The notes: generated from the sequence alone by a model not told the origin. A stretch of 64,000 nt of DNA from Melastoma dodecandrum (GCA_029817715.1 JARUPY010000312.1:62001-126000); one strand, 5' to 3'; positions 39,338 to 49,277 are shown, counted from the stretch's first letter. Numbers and translations are program-made.

Positions 39338-41104
39338 TCAGGCCTTCTTGGGCGGGGTCGAGGGCCAGGACTTGATCAGGGCGTCGTAGTCGACCGTCTC
39401 GCCCTGGGGCTTCTCGTTGGCCAGCTTGCGCTGGGGCGCGAGGTTGCCGTCCTTCTCGGCGCGGTCGTACCAGTATTCGGCCGTCATCTCCTTGTTGAGC
39501 TTCGGGCCGAGCTTGCCCTGGACGCCGGATTTCTCGATCCGCGCCATGATGGCATCCTGGTCGCGGGCGAGCCCGTCCATGGCCTGCTGCGGCGTCACCT
39601 GGCCCGAGATGGCGTTGGCGATGTTCTGCCACCACACCTGGGCCATCTTGCCGTAGTCGGGCACGTTGACGCCCGTGGGGGTCCACTGCTTGCGGGCCGG
39701 GCTGCGGTAGAATTCGACGAGGCCGCCGACCTTGGGGGCGAGTTCCGTCATGGCGGGGTGCCACACGTCCGATTCCCGGATGATGTGCAGCGTCTTCAGC
39801 GCCTTCTTGAGCGACACGGTCTTGGACGTGCAGAACTGCGCGTAGAGCCAGCCCGCCTTCACGTGTTCGAGCGGCGCGTATTTCAGCATGGTCCAGCAGC
39901 CGACGTCCTGGTAGCCGAGCTTCATGCCCTCCTTCCAATAGGCGCCGTGCGGCGAGGGGGCCATGCGCCACTTGGGCGTGCCGTCCTCGTTCATCACCGG
40001 GCCGGGCTGGCGGGCCGAATCCGTGAAGGCCGAATACCAGAAGATCTGCTGGGCGATGTGGCCCTGGCCCACCACGGGACCGGATTCGAGGAAGTCCATG
40101 CCGGCGGCTTCCGGCGGGGCGTATTTCTTCAGCCACTCGATGTATTTCGTCAGCGCGTAGACGGCGGCCGGCCCGTTGGCGTCGCCGCCGCGCGTGATGG
40201 AGGAGCCGACCGGCACGCCGTTCTCGAGCCGGATGCCCCATTCGTCGACCGGCAGACCGTTCGGGATGCCCTTGTCGCCGGCGCCCGCCATCGACAGCCA
40301 GGCGTCGGTGAAGCGCCAGCCGAGCGAGGGGTCCTTCTTGCCGTAGTCCATATGGCCGTAGACCTTGACGCCGTTGATCTCCTTCACGTCGTTGGTGAAG
40401 AAGTCGGCGATGTCCTCGTAGGCCGACCAGTTGACCGGCACGCCGAGGTCGTAGCCGTATTTAGCCTTGAAGCCCGCCTTGATCTCCGGACGCTGGAACC
40501 AGTCGTAGCGGAACCAGTAGAGGTTGGCGAACTGCTGGTCGGGCAGCTGGTAGAGCTTGCCGTCCGTGAAGGTGCCGAAGCTGAGCCCCATGAAGTCGTT
40601 GAGGTCGAGCGTCGGGCTCGTCACGTCCTTGCCCTGGCCGGCCATGAAGTCGGTCAGCGAGCCGTCGACGATGTCGTTGTAGCGCGGATGCGTGCCGATG
40701 AAGTCGGAATCGTTCATCCAGAAGTCGTAGATCGGGCGGCCCGACTGCATCTCGACTTCGATTTTGTCGACGAGGGCGCCCTCGTCCATGATGTCGTGCT
40801 TGACCTCGATGCCGGTGATCTCGGCGAAGGCCTTGGTGAGCACCTGCGATTCGTAGTCGTGGACCTTGAGGCTCTCCGACACGCAGGACAGTTTCAGCCC
40901 CGCGAAGGGCTTGGCGGCATTGGTGAACCACTGCATCTCCGCCATGGCCTCGTCCTTGGACAGGGTCGAGGGGTTGAACTCGGTCTCGATCCAGCGCTTG
41001 GCGGCGTCCTCCTTCTGGGCCATCGACGGGGTGGGGGCGATGCCGGCCGCGGCGGCGACGCCCGCGGCGGCCGAGCCCTTCAGGATCGTGCGACGATTGA
41101 ACAT
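39338..41104 (-). CDS. glpV: Glycerol ABC transporter substrate-binding protein
   Basis: 588 residues. Twin-arginine-type signal MFNRRTILKGSAAAGVAAAA with a cleavage site near SMAQ. The family 1 binding-protein fold follows, with the long-form architecture of the rhizobial GlpV (LSCVSESLKVHDYESQVLTK, IVDGSLTDFMAGQGKDV). In Rhizobium glpSTPQUV is the main glycerol importer. Gene order here (S-T-P-Q-U-V, then glpK) is the same, so the substrate is inferred from context. Periplasmic. Confidence 0.9.
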   Translation of the reverse strand: MFNRRTILKGSAAAGVAAAAGIAPTPSMAQKEDAAKRWIETEFNPSTLSKDEAMAEMQWFTNAAKPFAGLKLSCVSESLKVHDYESQVLTKAFAEITGIEVKHDIMDEGALVDKIEVEMQSGRPIYDFWMNDSDFIGTHPRYNDIVDGSLTDFMAGQGKDVTSPTLDLNDFMGLSFGTFTDGKLYQLPDQQFANLYWFRYDWFQRPEIKAGFKAKYGYDLGVPVNWSAYEDIADFFTNDVKEINGVKVYGHMDYGKKDPSLGWRFTDAWLSMAGAGDKGIPNGLPVDEWGIRLENGVPVGSSITRGGDANGPAAVYALTKYIEWLKKYAPPEAAGMDFLESGPVVGQGHIAQQIFWYSAFTDSARQPGPVMNEDGTPKWRMAPSPHGAYWKEGMKLGYQDVGCWTMLKYAPLEHVKAGWLYAQFCTSKTVSLKKALKTLHIIRESDVWHPAMTELAPKVGGLVEFYRSPARKQWTPTGVNVPDYGKMAQVWWQNIANAISGQVTPQQAMDGLARDQDAIMARIEKSGVQGKLGPKLNKEMTAEYWYDRAEKDGNLAPQRKLANEKPQGETVDYDALIKSWPSTPPKKA

Positions 41105-41218
41105 GCGGTTCCTCCTGGTTCTCGGCCGGGTGCGGGATCGCCCCGGCCTGTCGTCTTGGCGCCCGCCACGGGGCGCTCGGCGCCCTCGGAAGGGCCTGTC
41201 GCTGCGCGGCGGACCGCG

Positions 41219-41512
41219 TCAGGCGAAGCGGAACATCACGGCCGCCACGAGGATCGCGGCGGCGGCCGGATACAGGAAGTTCTCTCCCCCGAAGCGGATG
41301 AAGCCGAGGAAGATGAAGGCCGCGGCGAGCAGCGACACGAAGAACCGGTCGCCGCGCGTCGTGGAAAAGCGCAGGGTGCCGCGGCGCGGCGTCTCGGGCC
41401 GCAGGACCGCCAGCGTGGTGAGCAGCGCGAGCGCGCCCGCCACGGCGGCGAAGAACAGGACCGTCTGCCAGGTCCAGGCCATCCAGGCGACGTGATCGGC
41501 GATGGTGTCCAT
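41219..41512 (-). CDS. glpU: DUF2160 membrane protein of the glycerol transporter operon
   Basis: 97 residues with three hydrophobic spans (TWQTVLFFAAVAGALALLTT, RFFVSLLAAAFIFLGFIRFG, FLYPAAAAILVAAVMFRFA). DUF2160 is found beside this ABC transporter in the Rhizobium glp locus, where it is called glpU. It is a small inner-membrane accessory of unknown mechanism. Starts 10 bases after glpQ; 114 bases separate it from glpV. Confidence 0.87.
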   Translation of the reverse strand: MDTIADHVAWMAWTWQTVLFFAAVAGALALLTTLAVLRPETPRRGTLRFSTTRGDRFFVSLLAAAFIFLGFIRFGGENFLYPAAAAILVAAVMFRFA

Positions 41513-41522
41513 GATCGTCTCC

Positions 41523-41757
41523 TCACACGCGCCCGAGGGCGAAGCCCTTGGCGATGTAGTTGCGCACGAACCAGATCACGATGGCGCCCGGGATCATGGT
41601 GAGGACGCCGGCCGCGGCCAGCAGCCTCCAGTCGAGCCCGGCGGCCGAATAGGCGCGCGACATCATGCCGGCGATGGGCTTGGCGTCGACCGTCGTCAGC
41701 GTCGTGGCGAGCAACTGCTCGACCCAGGAGAACATGAAGCAGAAGAAGGCCGCCACC

Positions 41758-41789
<32 letters not shown>

Positions 41790-42389
41790 CGTCACGAAGA
41801 AGCGCGGGAAGGAATAGCCGTCGATCGCCGCCGTCTCGTCGATCTCGCGCGGCACGCCGGAGACGAAGCCTTCGAGGATCCACACCGCCAGCGGCACGTT
41901 GAACAGGCAATGCGCCAGCGCCACGGCCCAGATGGAATCGAACAGCCCGGTCGCCGAATAGAGATTGAAGAACGGCATGGCGTAGACGGCCGGCGGCGCC
42001 ATCAGGTTCGACAGCAGCCAGAAGAACAGCGGCTTGTCGCCGACGAAGCGGTAGCGGCTGAACGCATAGGCGGCCGGCAGCGCCACCGCGACCGACACGA
42101 CGGTGTTGATGCCGACGTAGAGGATGGAATTGACGAAGCTCGCGTGCCACTCCCGGTCGACGAAGATGCGGCGGTAATTGTCGAGCGTCGGATGTTCGGG
42201 CCACAGGCTGAGGCCGGACAGGATGTCGGTGTTGGTCTTGAGGCTGACGTTGACGAGCCAGTAGATGGGCACGAACAGGAAGACGATGTAGAGCGCCATG
42301 CCGACCGTGGTGCCCTTCAGCCGGTGCGTCGCGGGCGCCCTGGCGGCGGGCGCCGCCGTGGCCGGCGCCGAAAGCGCGGAGGAGCTCAT
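41523..42389 (-). CDS. glpQ: Glycerol ABC transporter permease, second subunit
   Basis: 288 residues, six spans, MalG-type. The EAA loop reads PREIDETAAIDGYSFPRFFVTIFLP. The N-terminus is an Ala/Pro-rich cytoplasmic extension before the first span (VGMALYIVFLFVPIYWLVNV). Starts inside the glpP stop codon (ATGA). Pairs with GlpP to form the channel; energised by GlpS and GlpT. Confidence 0.93.
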
Positions 42390-43276
42390 GCGGCCTCCTT
42401 CTGGTCGGCGTGGGTCGTGTAGGTGAAGAACACCCAGCAGACCGTCAGCGTGATGAGGTTGTAGACCAGCGAATAGGCGGCGGCGTTGCCGAGGTCGACC
42501 TGGCCGAGCGCCATCTTGACGAGGTCGATCGACAGGAAGCTCGTCGCTTCGCCGGGGCCCCCGCCCGTCACCGTGAAGGGCTCGGTATAGATCATGAACG
42601 AACCCATGAAACGCAGCAGCATGCCGATGACGAGGACCTTGCGGAGCTTCGGCAGTTCGATGTTGCGGAACACGCTCCAGCGGTTGGCGCCGTCGATCCG
42701 CGCCGCCTGGTAATAGGCGTCCGGGATGGCCTTGAGGCCGGCATAGCACAGCAGCGCCAGCATCGAGGTCCAGTGCCACACGTCCATGACCACGATGACG
42801 GACCAGGCGGAGGCCGCGTCCTGGGTGACGTTGAAGGGCACGCCGACCGAGGTCAGGCCGACGCCCAGGAGGCCGATGTCGGTGCGGCTGAACAGCTGCC
42901 AGATCACGCCCACGACGTTGTAGGGGATCAGCAGCGGCAGGGCGATCACCACCAGCGCGGCCCCGACCTTCCAGCCGGATTTCGGGATGCAGAGCGAGAC
43001 CGCGATGCCGAGCGGCACCTCGATGGCCAGGACCACGGCCGAGAAGGCGAGGTTGCGCAACAGCGCGCCTTGGAAGCGCTGGCCCACGGCGGTCGCGGGA
43101 TCGAGCAGGTTCTGGAACCAGCCGACGCCGTTCCAGAAGAAGTTGTTCTGCCCCATCGTGTCCTGGAAGGAATAGTTCACCACCGTCATCATGGGGACGA
43201 GCGAGGAGAACAGCACGACGACCAGCACGGGCACGACGAAGAGCCAGGCGCGGTTGTCCCAAACGCGGGTGTCCAT
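42386..43276 (-). CDS. glpP: Glycerol ABC transporter permease, first subunit
   Basis: 296 residues, six spans, MalF-type. The EAA loop reads IPDAYYQAARIDGANRWSVF-RNIELP. First span DNRAWLFVVPVLVVVLFSSL. Overlaps glpT by one base (TGATG) and glpQ by four, so translation of the whole set is coupled. Inner membrane. Confidence 0.93.
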   Translation of the reverse strand: MDTRVWDNRAWLFVVPVLVVVLFSSLVPMMTVVNYSFQDTMGQNNFFWNGVGWFQNLLDPATAVGQRFQGALLRNLAFSAVVLAIEVPLGIAVSLCIPKSGWKVGAALVVIALPLLIPYNVVGVIWQLFSRTDIGLLGVGLTSVGVPFNVTQDAASAWSVIVVMDVWHWTSMLALLCYAGLKAIPDAYYQAARIDGANRWSVFRNIELPKLRKVLVIGMLLRFMGSFMIYTEPFTVTGGGPGEATSFLSIDLVKMALGQVDLGNAAAYSLVYNLITLTVCWVFFTYTTHADQKEAA

Positions 43277-44385
43277 CACGCGGCCCTTCCCGTGGCGAGA
43301 GACTGTCCTTCGACGCGGCGCTCGTCGACGTAGACGTGGGTGCGGGCCGGGTCGAGCCGGAGCCGGGCGGGGCCGGGCTCCACCGCCATGCCGCGCGGCA
43401 CGCTCGCCACCATGCTCTGGGCCTCGCCGCCCCCCAGGCTGACATGGGCCAGCAGCTTGCGGCCGAGGTCGTCGACGCGCTTCACCGTCACCGGCAGGCC
43501 ATCGCCCTCGGTCAGCGTGGCGTAATCGGGGCGGATGCCGAGCCTCACGGCCCGGCCGGCCCCGAGCGCCGGATAGGCGGCGCCGAGCGGGACGACGTGG
43601 CCGTCGACCCGCGCCTCGGCGCCCGCCACCTCGGCCGAGAGCAGGTTCATGCCGGGCGAGCCGATGAAATAGCCCACGAAGGTGTGTTCGGGCTTCTCGA
43701 AGAGTTCGGCCGGCGTGCCGATCTGCACGGCGCGCCCATCGTTCATCACCACGACCTTGTCGGCGAAGGTCAGCGCCTCGACCTGGTCGTGGGTGACGTA
43801 GATCATCAGGAGGTCGAGCGCGCGGTGCACGGCCTTGAGCTTCGAGCGCAGCTCCCATTTGAGAGCCGGGTCGATCACCGTCAGCGGCTCGTCGAACAGC
43901 ACGGCCGAGACGTCCGAGCGCACGAGCCCGCGCCCGAGCGAGATCTTCTGCTTGGCGTCGGCCGTGAGGCTGCGCGCGCGGCGGTTGAGGTCGGGCGTGA
44001 GGTCGAGCATGTCGGCGATTTCGGCGACGCGCTCGTCGATCCGCGCGCTCGGCATGCCGCGGTTCTTCAGCGGGAAGGCGAGGTTCTCGGCCACCGTCAT
44101 GGTGTCGTAGATGACGGGGAACTGGAACACCTGGGCGATGTTGCGCCGCTCGGTGGGGAGGCGCGTGACGTCGCGGTCGCCGAACAGCAGCCGGCCATGC
44201 GACGGGAGGACGAGGCCCGAGATGATGTTGAGCAGCGTGGTCTTGCCGCAGCCCGAGGGGCCGAGCAGCGCATAGGCCTTGCCGGATTCCCACACGTGGT
44301 GGAGCGGCTTCAGCGCGTAATCGGCCTCGCCCTTCGGCGCGCCGCCGTAGGCGTGGCCGATGCCGTCGAGGGTGATGTCGACCAT
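43276..44385 (-). CDS. glpT: Glycerol ABC transporter ATPase, GlpT type with degenerate signature
   Basis: 369 residues. Walker A GPSGCGKTT is canonical, Q-loop FQFPVIYDTMTV, Walker B VLFDEPLTVIDP, H-loop YVTHDQVEA. The signature LSGGQ is replaced by LTADAKQKISLGR, a feature of this paralogue. A C-terminal TOBE/MalK-like domain follows. GlpT would pair with GlpS, whose signature is intact, giving an asymmetric ATPase with one strong and one weak site. The name follows the Rhizobium ABC operon, not the E. coli glycerol-3-phosphate antiporter. Confidence 0.9.
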   Translation of the reverse strand: MVDITLDGIGHAYGGAPKGEADYALKPLHHVWESGKAYALLGPSGCGKTTLLNIISGLVLPSHGRLLFGDRDVTRLPTERRNIAQVFQFPVIYDTMTVAENLAFPLKNRGMPSARIDERVAEIADMLDLTPDLNRRARSLTADAKQKISLGRGLVRSDVSAVLFDEPLTVIDPALKWELRSKLKAVHRALDLLMIYVTHDQVEALTFADKVVVMNDGRAVQIGTPAELFEKPEHTFVGYFIGSPGMNLLSAEVAGAEARVDGHVVPLGAAYPALGAGRAVRLGIRPDYATLTEGDGLPVTVKRVDDLGRKLLAHVSLGGGEAQSMVASVPRGMAVEPGPARLRLDPARTHVYVDERRVEGQSLATGRAA

Positions 44386-44397
44386 GGACGGCCTCCC

Positions 44398-45568
44398 TCA
44401 GGCCGGAACGGGTTCGCGGCGGCTATCGCCGTGGCGGCCGTCGCCTTGGGCCGCCGGGGCCGCGGCGGGGCGCGCGAGGCGCCGGCCGTCGGGGCCGAAG
44501 ACGAAGGCCTCGCCGAGATCGAGCGCCACCTCGACACGGTCGCCGGGCTCGAGCGCGTGGACGCCCTCGACGAGGCAGACCCAGGTGCCGAGAGGCGCGC
44601 CGGGGCCCGCCTCGACCGCCACGTGGACGAAGCTTTCCGAGCCGCTGATCTCCGTCACCGCGACGGCGCCGGGGAAGCGCGGGCCGCCCGCGGTCCCGCG
44701 CGGCCGCCCGTGCTCCAGCACCGTCGCGGCATCGGCGCGGAACGCCAGCGTGGCGGCGCCGTCCGGCAGGTCGGCGAGCGGCCCCTCGGCCGGCAGGGCC
44801 GTGCCGCCCGGCAGGGTCGCGGTGCCGCGCGCCACGGCGAGCGCCGCTTCGTTCAGCGGCGGGTCGGAGAAGACGCGCGCGGCGTCGAGGTTGTCGGGAT
44901 CGCGGGTAGACGCGCGCCGTGCGGCCGACCTGGGTGATGCGGCCCTCGCGCAGCGTCGCGGTGCGGCCGCGCAGCAGCAGCGCTTCGGACGGCTCGGTCG
45001 TCGCATAGACGAGGATCGCGCCGGTTGCGGAGAAGATGCGCGGCAATTCGGCGCGCAATTCCTCGCGCAGCTTGTAGTCGAGATTGGCGAGCGGTTCGTC
45101 GAGCAGCACGAGCTTGGCCTGCTTGACGAGGGCGCGCGCCAGGGCGGTGCGCTGCTGCTGGCCGCCGGAGAGCTGCGCGGGCGTGCGCTTCAGCATGGGC
45201 TCGAGCCGCATCAGCCTCGCGGCCCGGGCCACGCGCGCCTCGATTTCGGCCCGGGCGAGGCCCTGGACGCGCAGCGGGGAGGCGATGTTCTCGTAGACCG
45301 ACAGGGTCGGGTAATTGACGAACTGCTGGTAGACCATGGCGACCGAGCGGTTCCGGACGCCGAGCCCCGTCACGTCGCGCCCGTCCTCGACGAGGCGGCC
45401 GGAGGTCGGGCGGTCGAGCCCCGCCATGAGGCGCATCAGCGTGGTCTTGCCGCTCAGCGTCGGCCCGAGCAGCACGTTCATGGAGCCCGCCTCGAGCGTC
45501 AGCGAGGCATCGGCGATCAGGACCTCGTCTCCGCGCTTGAGGCCGATGCCGTCGAGCACGAGACTCAC
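44398..45568 (-). pseudogene. glpS: Glycerol ABC transporter ATPase, one +1 frameshift
   Basis: Walker A GPTLSGKTTLMRLMAGL (Ser in place of Gly before GKT), signature LSGGQQQRTALAR, Walker B LVLLDEPLANLDY, then the TOBE-like tail with LAFRADAATVLEHG and GSESFVHVAVE. The frame breaks near 44905 where TACCCGCGAT has one C too many; with TACCGCGAT the read continues RDPDNLDAARVFSDPPLNEA. Length is 390 codons plus one base. The rest of the operon is intact, so an error is the likely cause. Start: GTG 45568 with GGGGGAAC upstream; an ATG 16 codons earlier (45616) has its purine box too close. First gene of the operon. Confidence 0.88.
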
Positions 45569-45692
45569 CGGCGGTGTTCCCCCGGGGCGCTCCGGCGTGG
45601 GTGGTCCATGGATCATCCTCCCGGCGCGGCGCCTTGCGTGGCGCTCGTTCATCGTGACCGCGAGGGTATGTCGAAGATGGAAGGCGACGCAA

Positions 45693-45721
45693 GCGAATAA
45701 AACGAAGGTTGGAACGAAAAC
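45693..45721. promoter_or_regulatory. Candidate GlpR operator upstream of glpS
   Basis: GCGAATAAAACGAAGG-TTGGAACGAAAAC contains three CGAA cores; on the coding strand of glpS it reads GTTTTCGTT-N6-TTCG. The glpD upstream region has GTTTTCGTT-N5-TTCG. TTCG-core repeats are the pattern of DeoR-type GlpR sites. About 125-150 bases before the GTG start. Confidence 0.6.
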
Positions 45722-45895
45722 AAACCCTCGGTCGGGGTGGGTCGCGCGGCCCGCCCGGGGCGCGCGACGACGGGGACCCGCCCCGGTCCGCGCTGCCGTC
45801 CAGGCCTCCGCCCCCGGCGGCGCGGGTCCGCGAAAAAGAAGCCCCGATCGCCGCGGGTGCCCTATGATGCGGGCCGGTCCACGCCGAGGCACGCC

Positions 45896-46444
45896 ATGCA
45901 TCCGAACTCCGCCGCCGGGTCGCCCTGGTCCAGCGCCGTCATGGCATCCCCGGTGGGCCGGCTGACGCTCGTCGCCAATGCCCGGGGCCTCGCCGCGATC
46001 CTGTGGGAGGGCGACGATCCGCGGCGCGTGCCGACGGGGCCGCTCGCCGCGGCGGCCGACCACCCGGTGCTGCGCGAGGCCCGGTGCCAGCTCGACGCCT
46101 ATTTCGACGGCCGGCTGAGGGCCTTCGACCTGCCGCTCGATTTCAACGGGACGGCCTTCCAGAGGCGCGTCTGGGCGGAACTGCTGCGCATCCCCTACGG
46201 CGAGACCCGGAGCTACGGCGACATCGCGCGCGCCCTCGGCGACCGCAACCTCATGCGCGCCGTCGGTGCCGCGAACGGCCGCAATCCCATCTCCATCGTG
46301 GCGCCCTGCCACCGCGTCGTCGGGGCGGCGGGAGGGCTGACGGGGTTCGCCGGGGGCCTCGACGCCAAGGCCTTCCTGCTGGGCCTCGAAGGCGCCCGCC
46401 CGCCGGGGCTGTTCGACGCCCCCGCGGCGCGCCCCGGCGCATGA
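45896..46444 (+). CDS. ogt: Methylated-DNA--protein-cysteine methyltransferase
   Basis: 182 residues. The active-site motif is IVAPCHRVVGA with Cys 138. The HTH region reads LLRIPYGETRSYGDIARALG and the arginine finger is in MRAVGAANGRNPI. Removes O6-methyl from guanine by transferring it irreversibly to Cys. There is no AraC-type N-terminal domain, so it is the Ogt form rather than Ada. ATG with GAGG about 8 bases upstream. The last codons and stop lie within a 35-bp tandem duplication. Confidence 0.93.
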   Translation: MHPNSAAGSPWSSAVMASPVGRLTLVANARGLAAILWEGDDPRRVPTGPLAAAADHPVLREARCQLDAYFDGRLRAFDLPLDFNGTAFQRRVWAELLRIPYGETRSYGDIARALGDRNLMRAVGAANGRNPISIVAPCHRVVGAAGGLTGFAGGLDAKAFLLGLEGARPPGLFDAPAARPGA

Positions 46445-46487
46445 CCGGGGGCGCCCCCGCGGCGCGCCCCGGCGCATGACCGGGGGC
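46418..46487. repeat. 35-bp tandem duplication over the ogt stop codon
   Basis: The unit GCCCCCGCGGCGCGCCCC-GGCGCATGACCGGGGGC occurs at 46418 and again at 46453. The first copy encodes the last residues and the TGA of ogt; the second is downstream and untranslated. Each unit also contains a CCCCC/GGGGG inverted repeat able to form a hairpin. Confidence 0.85.
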
Positions 46488-46653
46488 GCCGCCGCGACGG
46501 GCGACCGCGGCCGGAAAAACGCCGCTCCGGCGCCCACGACCCTCGGATGTTAATGCGGCCGGTCCGGGACCGTCGTAGGTGGTGCCGCGCCGGCCCGGCG
46601 GTTCCGCCATGACGGGCGGGTGTTGATGTGCTCTCCGGCTCGGGACGCGCGGC

Positions 46654-47365
46654 ATGGCATTCTTCGGGTCGCACCGCGCCCACAACCGCCTGCTCGCGGC
46701 CCTCGCGCCCGACGACTATGCCGTGCTCGCCCCCCTGCTGGCGCCCATCGACCTGCCGATGGGCGCGATGCTGAGCGTGGCCGGTTCGCCCGTCCGGGAC
46801 GTGATCTTCCCGGACAGCGGCGTCGTCTCGGCGCTGGCCGACATGGAGGACGGGCGGATCGAGATCGGCCCTCATCGGCCGCGAGGGCTTCATCGGCGTG
46901 CCCGTGCTGCTCGGCGCCGACCGGGTCCCCCACGGCTACATGGTCCAGGCCGCCGGCGAGGGCCGGCGGATCGACCCCGCGGACCTGCGATCGGCGCTGG
47001 CAGCCCGGCCGTCGCTCTTCCGGCCGCTCGGCCTCTACGTCCAGGCCTTCATCGTCCAGATCGCCCAGACCGCCTACGTCAACGCCAGTTTCGGCACCGA
47101 GGCCCGGCTCGCCCGCTGGCTGCTGATGATGCAGGACCGCACCGGGACCGACGAGCTGTTCCTCACCCACGAGTTCCTGTCCGCCATGCTGGGCGTGCGG
47201 CGCCCCGGCGTGACGACCGCCACCCATGTGCTCGAAGGCACCGGCGCCATCGCGGCCCGGCGCGGCCGCATCACGGTGCGGGACCGCGACAAGCTCATCG
47301 GTCTCGCGGGCGAGAGCTACGACGTGTCGGAGCGCGAATACGAGCGGCTGATGGCCGAGGTCTGA
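46654..47365 (+). pseudogene. Crp/Fnr-family regulator, one +1 frameshift
   Basis: Begins MAFFGSHRAHNRLLAALAPD. An effector domain reads MLSVAGSPVRDVIFPDSGVV. The frame breaks near 46875, where GGCCCTC has one C too many; GGCCTC gives LIGREGFIGVPVLLGADRVP. The C-terminal HTH reads LTHEFLSAMLGVRRPGVTTA. The family opening and HTH are those of the small Crp-like regulators frequent in Hyphomicrobiales. Length is 237 codons plus one base. Probably an error in a C-run. Confidence 0.85.
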
Positions 47366-47380
47366 CCCGCGCGGGACGCG

Positions 47381-47587
47381 TCACCGCCCGTCCGGCGCAG
47401 CGGATGTCCAGACGAGGCGCGCGCCGTCCCACAATTCGACGTTCTGGCCCGCCGCCAGGGACCGGGCCTGCCCGATGGCTTCGGCGTCGCTCCGCGCGTC
47501 GAGCGTGTTCGGCACGCCGACGACGCGCCCCGCGCCGTTCACGCGGAACACGCGATAGGTCTTGAGAGGGGCCGCGGCGTCCTGCAT
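47381..47587 (-). CDS. Small hypothetical protein
   Basis: 68 residues. Compact pattern: a strand (KTYRVFRVNGAGRVVGVPNT), a helix (RSDAEAIGQARSLAAGQ) and a strand (NVELWDGARLVWTSAA). This strand-helix-strand layout is common among short alphaproteobacterial proteins of unknown function. No catalytic motif. Convergent with the Crp-like gene, 15 bases apart. Confidence 0.65.
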   Translation of the reverse strand: MQDAAAPLKTYRVFRVNGAGRVVGVPNTLDARSDAEAIGQARSLAAGQNVELWDGARLVWTSAAPDGR

Positions 47588-47827
47588 GGCCGAAACGTGG
47601 CATAGCGGGTGCGCTCCGTCCAGAAGCGAAGCTCCAGGTGGAACGGGTTTGGTGATGCGTGCGGGGGTTGCGCTTCGGAGTGTCGCGGCGCCGATGCCGA
47701 CGAGGGCGGGGTGGCGCGACGTGGCCGACCTATCGATGGGGCGCGGGGACGGCCTCGGCCATGGCGATCGGCGTCGTCGGGCGCCACGGAGTCCGCGTGA
47801 CCGGTTCCCGACGGCATTCCCGTTCCG

Positions 47828-47961
47828 CCGTCGTTGCGAGGAGCGCGAGCGACGAAGCAATCCAGAAGGCGGTTCCGGATAACCCCGCCACGAGGTGCGC
47901 TCTCGGCGGGGCCGGAGGCTCACGCCGGGCCTGGATCGCTTCGCTTGGCTCGCGATGACGG
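47828..47961. repeat. Palindromic intergenic repeat, GCGAAGCAATCCAG type
   Basis: Left arm CCGTCGTTGCGAG...GACGAAGCAATCCAG; right arm CTGGATCGCTTCG...GCTCGCGATGACGG, imperfect. The CGTCRTTGCGAG...AAGCAATCCAG layout is a well-known mobile palindrome of Hyphomicrobiales genomes. No coding sequence inside. Confidence 0.8.
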
Positions 47962-48065
47962 TGGAAGGGCCGGTGGTGCCGGCCCAGCGCGGTCGACGGC
48001 CGAAAACCGAGCAGAACGATCGGTGCCGAGACGAGACCCGTTCGCCCGAGAGCATGGGATGTCGT

Positions 48066-48250
48066 CCTCTCATACTGCGTCCGTGAGATCCGCTCGCCTT
48101 CCGCCTCGTCATCCCGGGACGAGCGCAGCGAGAGTCCGTCGCGCCGTGCGGATCCTGCACGGGACGGGGTCTGGTGTCCGGGCTCTCGCTGCGCTCGCCC
48201 CGGAATGACAGACGGAAGGCGGACGAGCCGAACGGACGACGCATGAGAGG
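48066..48250. repeat. Long imperfect inverted repeat, CGTCATCCCGGG type
   Basis: Arms pair from CCTCTCAT (48066) with ATGAGAGG (48243) inward through GCCTTCCGCCTCGTCATCCC and GAGCGCAGCGAGAG, matched by CTCTCGCTGCGCTC, CGGAATGACAGACGGAAGGC. A loop of about 40 bases remains. Another common intergenic palindrome, adjacent to the low-GC DMT gene. Confidence 0.8.
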
Positions 48251-48363
48251 CCGGAGGCGCGCCACGCCCGGTCGACACCCCGCGATAGGAGGGAACTCTA
48301 TATCGTCACGATGGGGCGTGATCATCCGCCGGGAGGGGTCCGATTCGAAATCGCTGGCTGATA

Positions 48364-49277
48364 CTATTCTTTCGCCCCTAAACATGCCCCAGTTATGATG
48401 AGACCGGCGCCAGCGACAAGCGATGCAGAGAATGACACGAATCCAAGTCCAATCAGGAACAACGTTGCAAAGAGAGGAGTTCCATAAGAGAGAACTGCCA
48501 TGAGGCGAACATCTCCTCGGGCTACACCATAATCCCAGAGTGCATAGCCGAAACCCATCGGGGCTATGCCAAGCAAGACGGTCGCCGATAGTTGTGCAGA
48601 ACTCATAGGCTGGGTCTTTTCAAAGCAGAAATGTATGATCGTGCACGCTAAAGCTGCGATGAGGCTGTAAATACCGACTGCATCTGACGGCGTATCATGG
48701 TCGAACTGGCGATAAATTGTGTAGGATGCGTAGCACAGAGCGGCAGAAAACGCTAAAATTATACCATACACGTCATATTTAAGCCCGTCCCCATGGCGAT
48801 AGAATAAATACAACTCCGAGAAATCCGAGTGATATAGCCCCGTAATGCCTGGGCCGGAGCGTCGTTATTCCTAGAATGCCGGACATGATGAGCGCCACAA
48901 CGGGCCATGTGTAATTTATGATGCTTGCTTGTGCCGCTGGTATCCGAGTGATGGCCAAAAAATTCAGAGCATTAGTACCGAGGACAACCTAAGACGCCGA
49001 ACATTAACATCGGCCACCGGCGAGGAGCATGCCGGAGAGACTTTCGCCGCGAAGAGCTCGCATGAGAGCTAGTGCCGCAAAACCAACGGCTTGACCGACC
49101 GCTAAGGTCTCGAAGGTCGGTGTGGGGGAGGCGAACAACGCTAACGAGGGCCACATCGCCCAAAAATAAGATCGACGACGATCCGACGAGTGTCGCCGTC
49201 TGTCGTGAGGATCGATTCGAAGGTGGCCTGAGTGAATCTGGCTCAAATTTCGATATCAGTACGCCTATGTCGGACAT
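48364..49277 (-). pseudogene. DMT-superfamily (EamA) transporter, four frameshifts, low GC
   Basis: Reading across frames gives a ten-span EamA protein: WPSLALFASPTPTFETLAVG, ALNFLAITRIPAAQASIINY, TWPVVALIMSGILGITTL, YGIILAFSAALCYASYTIYR, APMGFGYALWDYGVARGDVR. Breaks are near 49165 (+1 in a T-run), 49025 (-1), 48990 (+1) and 48795 (+1). Length equals 304 codons plus two bases, matching the net shift. GC is far below the surroundings, so it was probably acquired. Members export amino acids or other metabolites. It is either a decaying acquired gene or a cluster of errors. Confidence 0.78.
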
